This document shows, piece by piece, positions 7,573 to 15,015 of a DNA stretch of 32,682 nt. The DNA comes from Myxococcales bacterium (GTDB lineage: Bacteria; Myxococcota_A; Polyangia; Polyangiales; Polyangiaceae). The notes below the pieces were generated by a model. The model saw only the letters and a program-made list of their open reading frames with translations, ran no database searches and was not told where the DNA came from. Numbering within the stretch: position 1 is the stretch's first letter; the number at the start of each line of letters is the position of its first letter. Made by a program: the position numbers and the translations under genes. Where the stretch lies: NCBI GenBank assembly GCA_021778125.1, contig JAJYCT010000017.1:1-32682 (forward strand), in the 5' to 3' direction.

Positions 7573-8579
7573 CGCGCCCCCCGCAGCGTCCGCCACGCGC
7601 GCCTCGCGAGCGCGCCCCAGAGGCGCCGGAACCAGACCAGCTGCACGAGGACGACGGCGGCGATGGCGGCCGCGACGAGGCTCGCCTGCTGCGCGTAGTC
7701 CGGGTCGAGGTTCCAGAAGATGGCAAACTCGTCGAAGACTAGGCCGCAGCCGACGCCGAAGGCGGCCGCGAGCACGCGCAGTATCTTGCGGCCGACGGGG
7801 ACGAGCGCCGCCAGGCCCGAGAGCGCGATGAGCACCAGCCCGTAGTTGAAGTGGTGCACGTGCATCGGGTTCGGGTCGCTGGCCGACTTCACGAGCGCGA
7901 AGAGCTGGTTCTCGAGGTGAAAGTGCAGAATGAAGAAGACCGTGAGGCGCGCGCCGGCGAGCGACACGAGGAACCCCGCCAGCATCCAGAAGGGAGGTTC
8001 GGCGCCCTGCTGCACGACGAGGCGCCGGAAGAGCGCCCGCGGGGCGGTGCGCACGACGCGCGCGCCGCGCCGGGCGAGCGATCGCCGCCGCTCGTCGACC
8101 GCCGCGCGCAGCTCGTCGCCCCGCAGGCCCTCCGCCGAGAGCTCGAGGAGCTGGCGCGCCACGTCCTGGCGCGTGCGCAGCTCGGTGGACAGCTCGCGCG
8201 CGAGCGGCAGCGCGACCGCGGGCACCTCGTCGAGGATGGCGTCGAGGCCCGCACGGTCGAGCGTCGCGATGACCGCCTCGCCCTCCAGTGCCGTCGCCCG
8301 CACGCGCGCGAGGGTGCCCGCGAGCAGCGCGACGTCGCCATGCCGGTCGCCCGGCTCGAGCTCGGAGCGCAGGGGGCCCGCCGCCGAGTCCACCTCGATC
8401 GCGAGCGCGCCGCGGACGGCGACGATCATCCGCGCTCCCTCGGGGGTCGGCTCGAAGGTGCGCGTCGCGCCCCGGGCGAGCACCTCGGCCTGGAAGCGCG
8501 TGGCCGCGCGCCCGATCTCGTCCGGGCGGAGGCGCTCGAACATCGAGAGCTGCGCGAGGACCGCTTCGACGTCCAGCAT
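7569..8579 (-). CDS. Cyclic-nucleotide-binding-like membrane protein with HHFNYG...FDEF motif (first of a pair)
   Basis: The 336-residue product starts with the ATG at 8579 and ends overlapping the next gene (ATGA). Residues 10-130 resemble a cNMP-binding beta-roll with the segment GDVALLAGTLARVRATAL in the phosphate-cassette position. Residues 135-185 are a basic, probably helical linker. The membrane domain (195-320) carries MHVHHFNYGLVLIALSGLAAL (239-259) and GVGCGLVFDEFAIFWNLDPDY (275-295). The His-rich xHHxxYG motif and the GxGxxLxxDEF motif lie at the ends of adjacent helices and could form a metal or polar site in the membrane. Similar motif pairs occur in uncharacterised archaeal and bacterial membrane proteins; I cannot name a function. 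Divergent from the lipoprotein gene at 8656. Confidence 0.76.
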   Translation of the reverse strand: MLDVEAVLAQLSMFERLRPDEIGRAATRFQAEVLARGATRTFEPTPEGARMIVAVRGALAIEVDSAAGPLRSELEPGDRHGDVALLAGTLARVRATALEGEAVIATLDRAGLDAILDEVPAVALPLARELSTELRTRQDVARQLLELSAEGLRGDELRAAVDERRRSLARRGARVVRTAPRALFRRLVVQQGAEPPFWMLAGFLVSLAGARLTVFFILHFHLENQLFALVKSASDPNPMHVHHFNYGLVLIALSGLAALVPVGRKILRVLAAAFGVGCGLVFDEFAIFWNLDPDYAQQASLVAAAIAAVVLVQLVWFRRLWGALARRAWRTLRGAR

Positions 8580-8655
8580 CGGGGCTCGCGCACTACGCTA
8601 CGCGCCCGTGCTCGAACAGCACAGGCCCACCTCGTCTGGCGCTAGCATCCCGCCC

Positions 8656-9258
8656 ATGAAGCCATCGTCTCTGGTGGGTCCGCTCCTCGCGCTCGGCGCG
8701 GTGGGCCTCGCGGCCGGCTGCCACAGGTCGTCGTCTGGCTCGGACGAGGGGACGCCCGCGCCGGCGGTCTCCGTGCTGCCGGCGCCGCCGGGCCTGTTCG
8801 CGCTCGAGGACGGCACGACGCTCAAGCTGCCGGAGGGCGCGCTGCTGCTGAACCTGGTGCGGCCACCGCCCCCGGGGCAGGTGTCGTCGCGGATCTTCAA
8901 CGTGCCCTCCGAGGGGGTCATCCTGACCGTGGCGCTCGCCAGGCCCGCAGCGCAGACGTGCGACGCGATCCTCGCCGGTGCGCTCGCGCAGGCGGGCGCC
9001 GTCGGCGCCGACCCGAAGCTCGGGCGCGCGGGCGCCGCCGAGAAGCGCGTGCTCGGCGGCCACCCGGCCGCCTACACCGAGGCCGCGACCCGCTCGGCCC
9101 AGGAGGCGCAGTTCAACATGCCGTACCACGCCACGGCGTCGTACGTCGTCTGCACCAAGGGGGCGTCGGTGAAGCTGACGCTCTCGCTCCTGCACGGGGA
9201 GATGAACGATCGCGCGCGCAAGGTCCTCGACGCGGTGGCGACGTCCGTCGCGTTCTAG
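8656..9258 (+). CDS. Putative lipoprotein, unknown function
   Basis: I start at the ATG at 8656 because it begins a lipoprotein signal, MKPSSLVGPLLALGAVGLAAGC (lipobox LAAGC). The ORF-track start at 7930 is a shadow across the divergent gene. The mature protein of about 178 residues begins with a Ser/Gly/Pro-rich tether, then a soluble domain with ALEDGTTLKLPEGALLLNLVRPPPP, a pair of Cys (TCDAIL and YVVCTKG) that could form a disulfide, and a C-terminal helix NDRARKVLDAVATSVAF. The pattern of a strand-rich core with a terminal helix is common in small secreted proteins of this group, but no family is recognised. Single-gene unit. Confidence 0.72.
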   Translation: MKPSSLVGPLLALGAVGLAAGCHRSSSGSDEGTPAPAVSVLPAPPGLFALEDGTTLKLPEGALLLNLVRPPPPGQVSSRIFNVPSEGVILTVALARPAAQTCDAILAGALAQAGAVGADPKLGRAGAAEKRVLGGHPAAYTEAATRSAQEAQFNMPYHATASYVVCTKGASVKLTLSLLHGEMNDRARKVLDAVATSVAF

Positions 9259-9304
9259 GCGGAGCGGTCTTCGTCGATCGGCCGCGCGGCCTACCCCTTC
9301 CGGA

Positions 9305-10021
9305 TCAGCGCCGGAGCAGCACGTAGACGGCGCCCTCGCCACCGTCCTCGGCGCGCGCCGTCGCGAAGGCGGCAACGTGCTCGCACGATCGACCCTGCGA
9401 GAGCCATGCGGCGATCTCGCCCCGCAGGATGCCCACCCCCCCGGGCGAGTGTCCGCCCTTGCCGTGGATCACGAGCACGCAGCGCTCGCCGCGCGCCCGC
9501 ATCGTGCGCAGGAACAGCTCGAGCTGCCCGCGGGCCTCGCCCGCGCCCATGCCGTGCAGGTCGAGCCGGCCGTCGACCGGGAGCACTCCCCGGCGCAGCT
9601 TGCGCGCCACGTCCGGCGGGAGATCGCCGCGGCGCCCCTCCACGTGCCGCCCGTCGTCGGTGACCTCGAAGCGGGCGCCGCCCTCGACGAGAGCCCGCAG
9701 GTGATCCCGGACCGCATCGGCCTCGCGCTCGGCCGCGTCGGCGCCACGGCGCGCGTGACGCTCGGCCGCCGCGGAGGGCGCGACGCTCTGCTTCGGGAGG
9801 CGCGAGCCTTTCGAGCGATCGAGCGGTGTCACCCCGGCGAAGAGGCGATGCATGAGGAGCGCGTCGTCCTCGGGCCCCTCCCTGGACGGGCGCGGCGCAG
9901 GGGGGCGGACCGACGCCTTCTTGGCGGGGCGGCACTGCTCCTTCGTCGCCAGCTCGTCCTTGAGCGCCTTCAGTGCCTCGAAGGGGCTCGTACCGCCCTT
10001 GCTCCCTTTCCTGGCCGCCAC
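9305..10021 (-). CDS. Smr-domain protein (putative nuclease)
   Basis: The C-terminal 90 residues are a Smr domain: [15 protein letters not shown] (the DLHG motif), [22 protein letters not shown] (the HGKG motif) and the terminal strand [12 protein letters not shown]. Smr domains are found in MutS2 and in stand-alone proteins and can nick DNA or cleave RNA; the DLHG aspartate and histidine are the usual active-site candidates. The N-terminal 140 residues are basic, Ala/Pro-rich and largely disordered in appearance. The start is a GTG at 10021 with a Shine-Dalgarno GGAGGG seven bases upstream, located across the stop of the preceding small gene. The substrate is unknown. The domain call is firm. 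Confidence 0.87.
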   Translation of the reverse strand: MAARKGSKGGTSPFEALKALKDELATKEQCRPAKKASVRPPAPRPSREGPEDDALLMHRLFAGVTPLDRSKGSRLPKQSVAPSAAAERHARRGADAAEREADAVRDHLRALVEGGARFEVTDDGRHVEGRRGDLPPDVARKLRRGVLPVDGRLDLHGMGAGEARGQLELFLRTMRARGERCVLVIHGKGGHSPGGVGILRGEIAAWLSQGRSCEHVAAFATARAEDGGEGAVYVLLRR

Positions 10022-10024
10022 GCG

Positions 10025-10267
10025 TCATCCCTCCTGTTCGCGCCGTCGCGCCCGGACGGCGGCGAGCACCGACTGGATGCCCGAGAGCTGCCCGTCGGCA
10101 TACTGCCAGTCGGCGTCCGCGAGCTCGGGGAAGTCGTGCGGGTTGGCGATGTCCTCGAGCGTGAGCCCCGGCCGCAGGCGCCGGGCCAGCTCGATCACCT
10201 TGCGGCGCTGCAGGTCCTCGAGCGAGGCCACGAGGTCTTCGATCTCCTGCCACGTCGTCGCGCTCAT
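10025..10267 (-). CDS. Small conserved-looking hypothetical protein (80 aa)
   Basis: The ATG at 10267 gives an acidic, mainly helical 80-residue protein: [77 protein letters not shown]. The ORF track extends it to 145 residues, but the extra N-terminus is Arg-rich shadow sequence overlapping the divergent kinase gene. The gene sits three bases before the Smr start, so the two are probably co-translated, and its 3' end carries the Smr Shine-Dalgarno. No domain is recognised. The shape (helix-turn-helix-like start, conserved-looking [14 protein letters not shown]) suggests a partner or regulator of the Smr protein, but that is only inferred from position. Confidence 0.66.
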   Translation of the reverse strand: MSATTWQEIEDLVASLEDLQRRKVIELARRLRPGLTLEDIANPHDFPELADADWQYADGQLSGIQSVLAAVRARRREQEG

Positions 10268-10413
10268 GACCGCCCGAACGTACCACCGCCGCACGGCGGC
10301 ACACACGCGCGCCGGTCCGCGGGCGTGGATCCGGTGCGATCCAGGTCGGCCGGCAGCGCCCGCGGAGCGCGCGGGTTTCTGCGCCTCTCGCGGGCGGATC
10401 GGAGGTTGCAGAC

Positions 10414-11511
10414 GTGTGCGTCCACCTCGTCGCCATGCCTCATACGTCGCTCGTGTCCGCACCCCCCCGCTCGACGCTGGCCCTCGGCGACGGGCGTGTG
10501 CTTCACCTCGGCGCGCAGCTCGGTCGCGGGAGAATGGCCGCGGTGTACCGCGCCACGTTCCAGGGGGCGATGGGCCTCCGGCGTGCGGTCGCGGTCAAGG
10601 TGTTCGACGCGATCGCGAGCGACGAGCGCGAGGCCGTGCTGGCGGCCGTCGTGCACGCCGCGACGCGCGCGGCCGGCGTCGCCCATCCGAACATCGTGCG
10701 CGTCGAGGACCTTGGGATGCTGGCGCCCGCTCAGCCGTACGCGCTGCTGGAGCTCGTCGCGGGCCGTTCGGTCGAGCGGCTGCTCGAGGCCGTGCGCCAG
10801 AGGGGGGAGCGCCTGCCGGTCGACCTCGCGCTCTTCGTCGGGCTCGAGGTCGCCGACGCCCTGGCCGCGGCGCGCGCGGCGACGTGGCCCGACGGGGCCC
10901 GCCTCTCGCTCGTCCACGGGGATCTCGCGCCGTCGGAGGTGCTGCTCTCGTGGCAGGGCGAGGTCAAGGTGAGCGACTTCGGCCTCGAGGCGGCGTCGCG
11001 CGCGGCCTCCGGGGTGAGGGCCGTCGTGGCGGCGGTCCGCGCGTTGCGCGCGATCGCGCCGGAGTGCGCTCGGGGGCGCCCCGCGGACGCGCGGTCGGAC
11101 GTGTTCTCGCTGGGGGTGCTGCTGCACGAGATGCTCGTGGGGCCGCGCTTCCCGGACCGCATCTCCGACGGCGACACGCTCTCCTGGGCGCGCGACGGCG
11201 TCGTCCACTCCGCCATCTTCGCCCCCCAGCCACCCCCGGCGCTCCGGGCCCTCCTCGCCCGGGCGCTCGAGCGCGACCCGGTTCGCCGCTATCCCCACGC
11301 GGGCCTGCTCGCCTACGATCTGCGCCACGCGGCGCTCTCGATGGGCGTGGGCGACGGGCGGTCCTTCCTGCGGACGGCGCTCGCGCGCGCCTTCGGGGAC
11401 GAGAGCGCCGAAGATCTCGAGCGCACCAGCGAGACGCGCCTGCGCCCGGCCGCGCCGCAGGTCGACCGGTTCGCCCGGCTGCGCGGCGACGACGAGCCGA
11501 CGGAGCGTTGA
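10414..11511 (+). CDS. Serine/threonine protein kinase-like protein, probable pseudokinase
   Basis: The 365-residue product is a whole kinase fold with no membrane anchor. The glycine loop is [10 protein letters not shown] (36-45), the ATP lysine is VAVK(62), the DFG is intact (VSDFG, 186-190) and APE is present (215-217). Key residues are altered: the catalytic loop reads HGDLAPSEV (168-176) instead of HRDLKPxNV, so the HRD arginine, the lysine and the Mg-binding asparagine are lost, and by alignment back from HPNIV the helix-C glutamate is His81. It may bind nucleotide but phosphorylate poorly or not at all. The GTG start at 10414 follows GGAGG by eight bases; an ATG at 10435 is an alternative. 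The tail is Arg/Glu-rich. Divergent from the small gene at 10267. Confidence 0.82.
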   Translation: MCVHLVAMPHTSLVSAPPRSTLALGDGRVLHLGAQLGRGRMAAVYRATFQGAMGLRRAVAVKVFDAIASDEREAVLAAVVHAATRAAGVAHPNIVRVEDLGMLAPAQPYALLELVAGRSVERLLEAVRQRGERLPVDLALFVGLEVADALAAARAATWPDGARLSLVHGDLAPSEVLLSWQGEVKVSDFGLEAASRAASGVRAVVAAVRALRAIAPECARGRPADARSDVFSLGVLLHEMLVGPRFPDRISDGDTLSWARDGVVHSAIFAPQPPPALRALLARALERDPVRRYPHAGLLAYDLRHAALSMGVGDGRSFLRTALARAFGDESAEDLERTSETRLRPAAPQVDRFARLRGDDEPTER

Positions 11512-11543
11512 GCCTCCCCTGCGCGACCATCCCGACCGATTCG

Positions 11544-12137
11544 CTAGGCGCGCGCTCGTTCGCGATCGCCGCCGCGGCGGCGCGAGAACCGCTCCAGCGC
11601 GCCCTGGACGAGCGAGTGGCGGACCTGGCCCCCGTCGAGCACGTCCCCGATGCGCGCCGCGGGCACGAGCACCGTCTCGAGCTCCTCCTGGGCGTCGAAC
11701 GCCGTCGCCTCGGTCCGCCGCGCGCCGCGGGCCACGAACGTGAAGCAGCGGTTGGCCTGGATCGCCGGGTTCGGATCGACCACCAGGAGCGGCTCGAGCG
11801 CGTCGGCTACGTACCCCGTCTCCTCGCGCAGCTCCCGGGCGGCGGCCGCCGCGGGGTCCTCGCCGTTTTCCACCGCGCCGCCCGGGATCTCGAGCGACAT
11901 CGCGTTCGTCCCGAACCGGTACTGCCAGACGAGCACCACCTGGTCGTCCTCCGTCACCGGGACCACGTTGCACCAGTCGTGGCAGCGGATGACGTACCCG
12001 TCGCCGCGCGGACGATCCTCGGCGTCTCGCCAGGTGCCCCGATCGACGTCGAAGATGCGGAAGGTTCCGACCCGCTCGCGGCTCACCTCCACCCACGGGC
12101 GGATGGCCGGCGGCGGCAGGATCAGGGGCTCGCTCAT
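11544..12137 (-). CDS. Nudix hydrolase (ADP-ribose pyrophosphatase-like)
   Basis: The Nudix box is complete: [24 protein letters not shown] fits GX5EX7REUXEEXGU and binds the divalent cation used to cleave nucleoside diphosphates linked to another group. The upstream strands ([30 protein letters not shown]) with QYR and the EIPGG turn resemble the ADP-ribose pyrophosphatase branch (NudF-like), where ADP-ribose or ADP-sugars are substrates. Length, 197 residues, fits that branch. The tail ends in an Arg-rich stretch. The gene starts at the ATG at 12137, about 30 bases from the divergent cysE start, so the two promoters must overlap. Substrate is inferred by similarity only. Confidence 0.87.
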   Translation of the reverse strand: MSEPLILPPPAIRPWVEVSRERVGTFRIFDVDRGTWRDAEDRPRGDGYVIRCHDWCNVVPVTEDDQVVLVWQYRFGTNAMSLEIPGGAVENGEDPAAAAARELREETGYVADALEPLLVVDPNPAIQANRCFTFVARGARRTEATAFDAQEELETVLVPAARIGDVLDGGQVRHSLVQGALERFSRRRGGDRERARA

Positions 12138-12167
12138 GGGGCGATGCTAAGCTGCCGCGAGCGATCG

Positions 12168-12917
12168 ATGAACCCGTTGCGCGCCGCCAGGAACCTCCTG
12201 TCCGCGGGAGGGCGCATGGCCGAGGACATCCGGGCCGTGCGCGCGAACGATCCGGCCGCGCGTTCGTCGCTCGAGGTCGCGCTCGTCTACCCCGGCCTGC
12301 ACGCGCTCTGGCTGCACCGCGCCGCGCACGCGCTCTGGCTGCACGACCACAAGCTGGGCGCGCGCCTGCTCGCCCACGGCAACCGCTTCCTCACGGGCAT
12401 CGAGATCCACCCCGGCGCGCGCATTGGCCGCCGGGTCGTCATCGACCACGGCATGGGGATCGTCATCGGCGAGACGGCGAGCGTGGGCGACGGCTGTCTG
12501 CTCTACAAGGGCGTGGTCCTCGGGGGCACGTCGCTCGAACGCACGATCCGCCACCCGCAGATCGGCAACGACGTCGTCATCGGTTCCAACGCGTGCATCC
12601 TCGGCCACATCCACGTGGGCGACCACGCGCGCATCGGGTCGGGCAGCGTCGTCGTGCGCGAGGTCCCGGCCGAGGCGACCGTGGTCGGCGTGCCGGCGCG
12701 CGTCATCGTCCCCAAGCACGCGCGCTTCGACGCGTCCCTCGACCACGCGAGCCTGCCCGACCCGGTGACCGACATGATCCGCGCGCTCGCCGAGCAGAAC
12801 GAGCTGCTGCGGCAGCGCGTGACGCTCCTCGAGAAGCGCCTCGGCCTCGAGCACGAGGAGCCGCCGTTCCACCTCCCCTACGACGGCGACGAGCTTCCGC
12901 GCGCGGACGGTGGCTGA
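12168..12917 (+). CDS. cysE: Serine O-acetyltransferase
   Basis: CysE acetylates serine from acetyl-CoA in the first step of cysteine synthesis. The 249-residue product has the left-handed hexapeptide-repeat helix of this family: [93 protein letters not shown]. The catalytic His of IDHG is present. The C-terminus adds a short coiled-coil-like segment ([25 protein letters not shown]), perhaps for oligomerisation. The start is the ATG at 12168; the ORF track's 1021-residue entry is a shadow extension through the kinase and Nudix loci. It overlaps the smpB locus at its stop and probably forms one operon with it. The related maltose-type acetyltransferases are less likely because of the IDHG/GETA pattern. 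Confidence 0.9.
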   Translation: MNPLRAARNLLSAGGRMAEDIRAVRANDPAARSSLEVALVYPGLHALWLHRAAHALWLHDHKLGARLLAHGNRFLTGIEIHPGARIGRRVVIDHGMGIVIGETASVGDGCLLYKGVVLGGTSLERTIRHPQIGNDVVIGSNACILGHIHVGDHARIGSGSVVVREVPAEATVVGVPARVIVPKHARFDASLDHASLPDPVTDMIRALAEQNELLRQRVTLLEKRLGLEHEEPPFHLPYDGDELPRADGG

Positions 12918-12921
12918 CGGC

Positions 12922-13389
12922 ATGGCGAAGCGCAAGACCGATACGCTCATCGTCAAGAACCGGCGGGCCACCTTCGACTACGAGATCGAGGAGCGCTACG
13001 AGGCCGGCATCTCGCTCGTGGGCAGCGAGGTCAAGTCGATGCGCGCGGGCAAGGTCGACGTGACCGACGCGTACGTCGCCGTCGAGCAGGGGCAGGCGTG
13101 GCTCAAGCAGATGTACGTCGCGCCCTTCGAGCAGGCGAGCGCATTTCCCCACGAGCAGCGGCGCTCGCGGCGGCTCCTGCTCCACGGCCGCGAGATCCAC
13201 GAGATCGACGAGCGCCTGTCGCGCGACGGGGCGACCGCCGTGCCGATGCGCCTCTACTTCAAGGAGGGGCGTGTGAAGGTGGAGATCGGCGTGGGCAGGG
13301 GCAAGAAGAAGTTCGACAAGCGCGCTGACATCGCGAAGAAGGACGCCGACCGCGAGGCGCGTGCCGCCATGCGCGAGGGGAGGCGATGA
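12922..13389 (+). CDS. smpB: SsrA-binding protein SmpB
   Basis: SmpB binds tmRNA and delivers it to stalled ribosomes for trans-translation. The 155-residue product has NRRATFDYEIEERYEAGISLVGSEVKSMRAGKVDVTDAYV at its N-terminus, the RRSRRLLLHGREI segment, and a C-terminal basic tail VGRGKKKFDKRADIAKKDADREARAAMREGRR that becomes helical in the mRNA channel. I use the ATG at 12922, five bases after the cysE stop; the ORF track begins at an upstream GTG within cysE that adds only MADG. The tmRNA gene itself is not in the window. The stop overlaps the start of the next gene (ATGA). Confidence 0.95.
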   Translation: MAKRKTDTLIVKNRRATFDYEIEERYEAGISLVGSEVKSMRAGKVDVTDAYVAVEQGQAWLKQMYVAPFEQASAFPHEQRRSRRLLLHGREIHEIDERLSRDGATAVPMRLYFKEGRVKVEIGVGRGKKKFDKRADIAKKDADREARAAMREGRR

Positions 13390-13652
13390 GCACGCACCTG
13401 GCCTGGGCGAGCGGGGGCGAGGCCCGCGTCGTGTCGCTGGGCGCGGGGGGCATCGTCCTGCGCTCGACGGTGCCGTCGCCGCCGGGGTCGCGCATCGAGG
13501 GGGCGCTCGCGGGAGAGCCTCCGGCGAAGCTGCGCGTGAAGATCCACGCCTGTCGCAGGCAGGCCGAGGGTGACTTCGTGCTCGAGGGGCGGCCGCTCGA
13601 CATGACGCGCGAGTTGCGCGAGCGCGTCGAGGGAATGGCGCGAGCCGGCTAG
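13386..13652 (+). CDS. Small PilZ-like protein
   Basis: The 88-residue product starts with an ATG that overlaps the smpB stop (ATGA). Its core, ARVVSLGAGGIVLRSTVPSPPGSRIEGALAGEPPAKLRVKIHACRR, follows the strand pattern of a PilZ-type barrel (SxGGhxhxS then PPGSxhxxxL). The residue after the first strand reads SLGAGG rather than the canonical (D/N)xSxxG, and the RxxxR c-di-GMP loop is not evident, so ligand binding is doubtful. A C-terminal helix (TRELRERVEGMARAG) ends the protein. Translational coupling to smpB is positional evidence of shared expression, not of shared function. Confidence 0.66.
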   Translation: MSTHLAWASGGEARVVSLGAGGIVLRSTVPSPPGSRIEGALAGEPPAKLRVKIHACRRQAEGDFVLEGRPLDMTRELRERVEGMARAG

Positions 13653-13656
13653 CGCC

Positions 13657-13674
13657 GCGCGCCGGGTGGCGCGC
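13657..13674. terminator. Possible terminator hairpin after the PilZ-like gene
   Basis: A perfect 7-bp stem GCGCGCC / GGCGCGC with a GGGT loop begins five bases after the stop of the PilZ-like gene and lies between that gene and the peroxiredoxin gene. There is no U-tract, as is common in GC-rich genomes, so it may be a weak or Rho-assisted terminator, or chance in a GC-rich stretch. Confidence 0.3.
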
Positions 13675-13766
13675 CTGGGGCGTCGAGACCTTACACCTCA
13701 AGGCGGGCTAGCCCGAGGGCGACGTGAGCCTGTGCGATTCGGGCGCGGGCTCCTAGACTGGGGCTC

Positions 13767-14339
13767 GTGCGACGAACGCCCCGGCTCTGGGCCACAGTGC
13801 TGCTCGCCGCGCTCGGCGCGGGCGGCTGCGACGCGCCCCTCGGGGCGATCCGCCGGAGCCCGCCCGCCGGGATCGACGCGCGGGTGGTGGCCGCCCGGAC
13901 GCGGGCTCCCGACTTCACGCTCGCCGGAACCTCCGGCACGTTCCACCTCGTCGACGCCGTCGCGAAGGACAACGTGCTCCTCGTGTTCTACCGCGGGCAC
14001 TGGTGACCCGATTGCCGCAGGCAGCTCGGTGAGCTGCAGAGCTACCTGCCCGACTTCACCCGGCGCTCGATTCGCATCGTGGGCATCTCGGTGGACTCCG
14101 TGGCCAAGTCGCAGGACCTCATCCGGGACCTGGCCCTGTCCTTCCCGCTGCTCTCGGATCCGGATCTCGCGGTGATCCGCGCCTATGGCGTGGCCGACGA
14201 GGGCAACGGCATCGCGTGGCCCGCCGAGTTCCTCGTCGACGCGGGCGGAGCCATTCGCTGGCGTGCCACGGCGCAGTCGGTGGGCACGCGGCCCTCTGCG
14301 AGGGACGTGCTGGCCGCGTTCGACGCGGGGCCGCCGTAG
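13767..14339 (+). CDS. Lipoprotein-type peroxiredoxin-like selenoprotein (TGA = Sec, UxxC)
   Basis: The frame starts at a GTG at 13767 with a lipoprotein signal (MRRTPRLWATVLLAALGAGGC) and continues into an AhpC/TSA-like thioredoxin fold: APDFTLAGTSGTFHLVDA...VLLVFYRGHW. At codon 80 it meets TGA, then continues in the same frame as PDCRRQLGELQSYLPDF, VGISVDSVAKSQDLI and SFPLLSDPDLAVIRAYGVA, to a normal end of 190 codons. In peroxiredoxin-like proteins the FYRGxWCPxC motif has Cys at exactly this position, so the TGA replaces the first redox Cys, giving U80 and C83. A hairpin follows (separate entry). I therefore read it as selenocysteine insertion, not truncation. The likely role is exported or membrane-anchored reduction of hydroperoxides or disulfides. 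The ORF track splits it into 13767-14006 and 14079-14339. Confidence 0.83.
14004..14037 (+). promoter_or_regulatory. Sec UGA codon and bSECIS-like hairpin
   Basis: After the TGA at 14004-14006 the transcript can form the stem GCAGCUC (14021-14027) with loop GGU (14028-14030) and GAGCUGC (14031-14037), seven perfect pairs. The loop begins 22 bases after the UGA and its first base is G. Known bacterial SECIS elements place a short apical loop with a G about 16-37 bases beyond the UGA, where SelB binds. The hairpin lies in coding sequence (RRQLGEL), as expected. The selA, selB and selC genes are not in the window. Confidence 0.6.
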
Positions 14340-14399
14340 AAGCGTCGGCAACGCGGAGCACGCCGCGACACTCGGGGAGTGTAGTCTCGTCGCGGCGCC

Positions 14400-14978
14400 G
14401 TGCTCGATCTCCTCGCCGTGAGTGCGCCTCTTTCGCCGCTGTCGGCGCAGGCGAGCCCCGTCGGCCTGGCCGTTCGGCTCGCGCTGCTCGCCGAGGCGTG
14501 GTTGTTCTGTCGCGACCGGCCAGCGCGGCTGGGCGTCGTGACGGCGCTCTTCGTGGCCTCTCTCGCGTGGCAAGTCACGGTGCTCCTGCTCGTGCCGGTT
14601 GCGGTCGGGGCGTCGATCCTCTCGCGCGGGCGCCCGCCGCGTCGGGCCGTCGTGCTCGTGGCCGTCGGCGCGATCGGGCTGGCGCTCGGAGCCTCCCGGA
14701 GACCCGGGGAGACACCGCCCCCGCCGGACGATCCGGCGCTGGCGTCGGCGTGGTGGCTGGGGCGCGACAACCTCTGGCGCGCCCACGAGGCGGCGCTTCG
14801 CTGGGCGTCGAGCGAACACGATGCGCCCGGCAGGGGATTCGTGGCCCTGGCCGAGATCGACTGGCGCCTCGGCGACCGGGAGAAGGCCGCGCGCGTGCTC
14901 CGCAAGGTGCTCGAAGGGGCCCGGGATCCCGAGGCGAGGGCGGAGCAGCTCGAGCGGCAGTGGAAGGAGCCCCGGTGA
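14400..14978 (+). CDS. Membrane protein with C-terminal TPR-like segment
   Basis: The GTG start at 14400 gives 192 residues. Three hydrophobic segments lie in the first 105 residues (VGLAVRLALLAEAWLFC, LGVVTALFVASLAWQVTVLLLVPVAVG, AVVLVAVGAIGLALGA), separated by Arg/Pro-rich turns, which suggests an inner-membrane protein. The C-terminal part after a Pro-rich hinge (GETPPPPDDP) has helices resembling TPR repeats (SAWWLGRDNLWRAHEAALRWA, GRGFVALAEIDWRLGDREKAARVLRKVLEGARD). No family is recognised. It is followed 38 bases later by a second membrane protein; the pair may act together. Confidence 0.62.
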   Translation: MLDLLAVSAPLSPLSAQASPVGLAVRLALLAEAWLFCRDRPARLGVVTALFVASLAWQVTVLLLVPVAVGASILSRGRPPRRAVVLVAVGAIGLALGASRRPGETPPPPDDPALASAWWLGRDNLWRAHEAALRWASSEHDAPGRGFVALAEIDWRLGDREKAARVLRKVLEGARDPEARAEQLERQWKEPR

Positions 14979-15015
14979 GGCCGTTCGCCGCCCGCGCTCG
15001 CGACGCCGGCAGTGG

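Noticed and set aside
9852-12917. 1021-aa ORF on the + strand
   Set aside because: Only the last 249 codons are cysE; the rest is low-complexity shadow sequence across the kinase and Nudix genes.
14004-14339. Reading the peroxiredoxin gene as a pseudogene or as two separate ORFs
   Set aside because: The only interruption is TGA at the redox Cys position, the frame is otherwise intact to the usual end, and a hairpin follows at SECIS distance.
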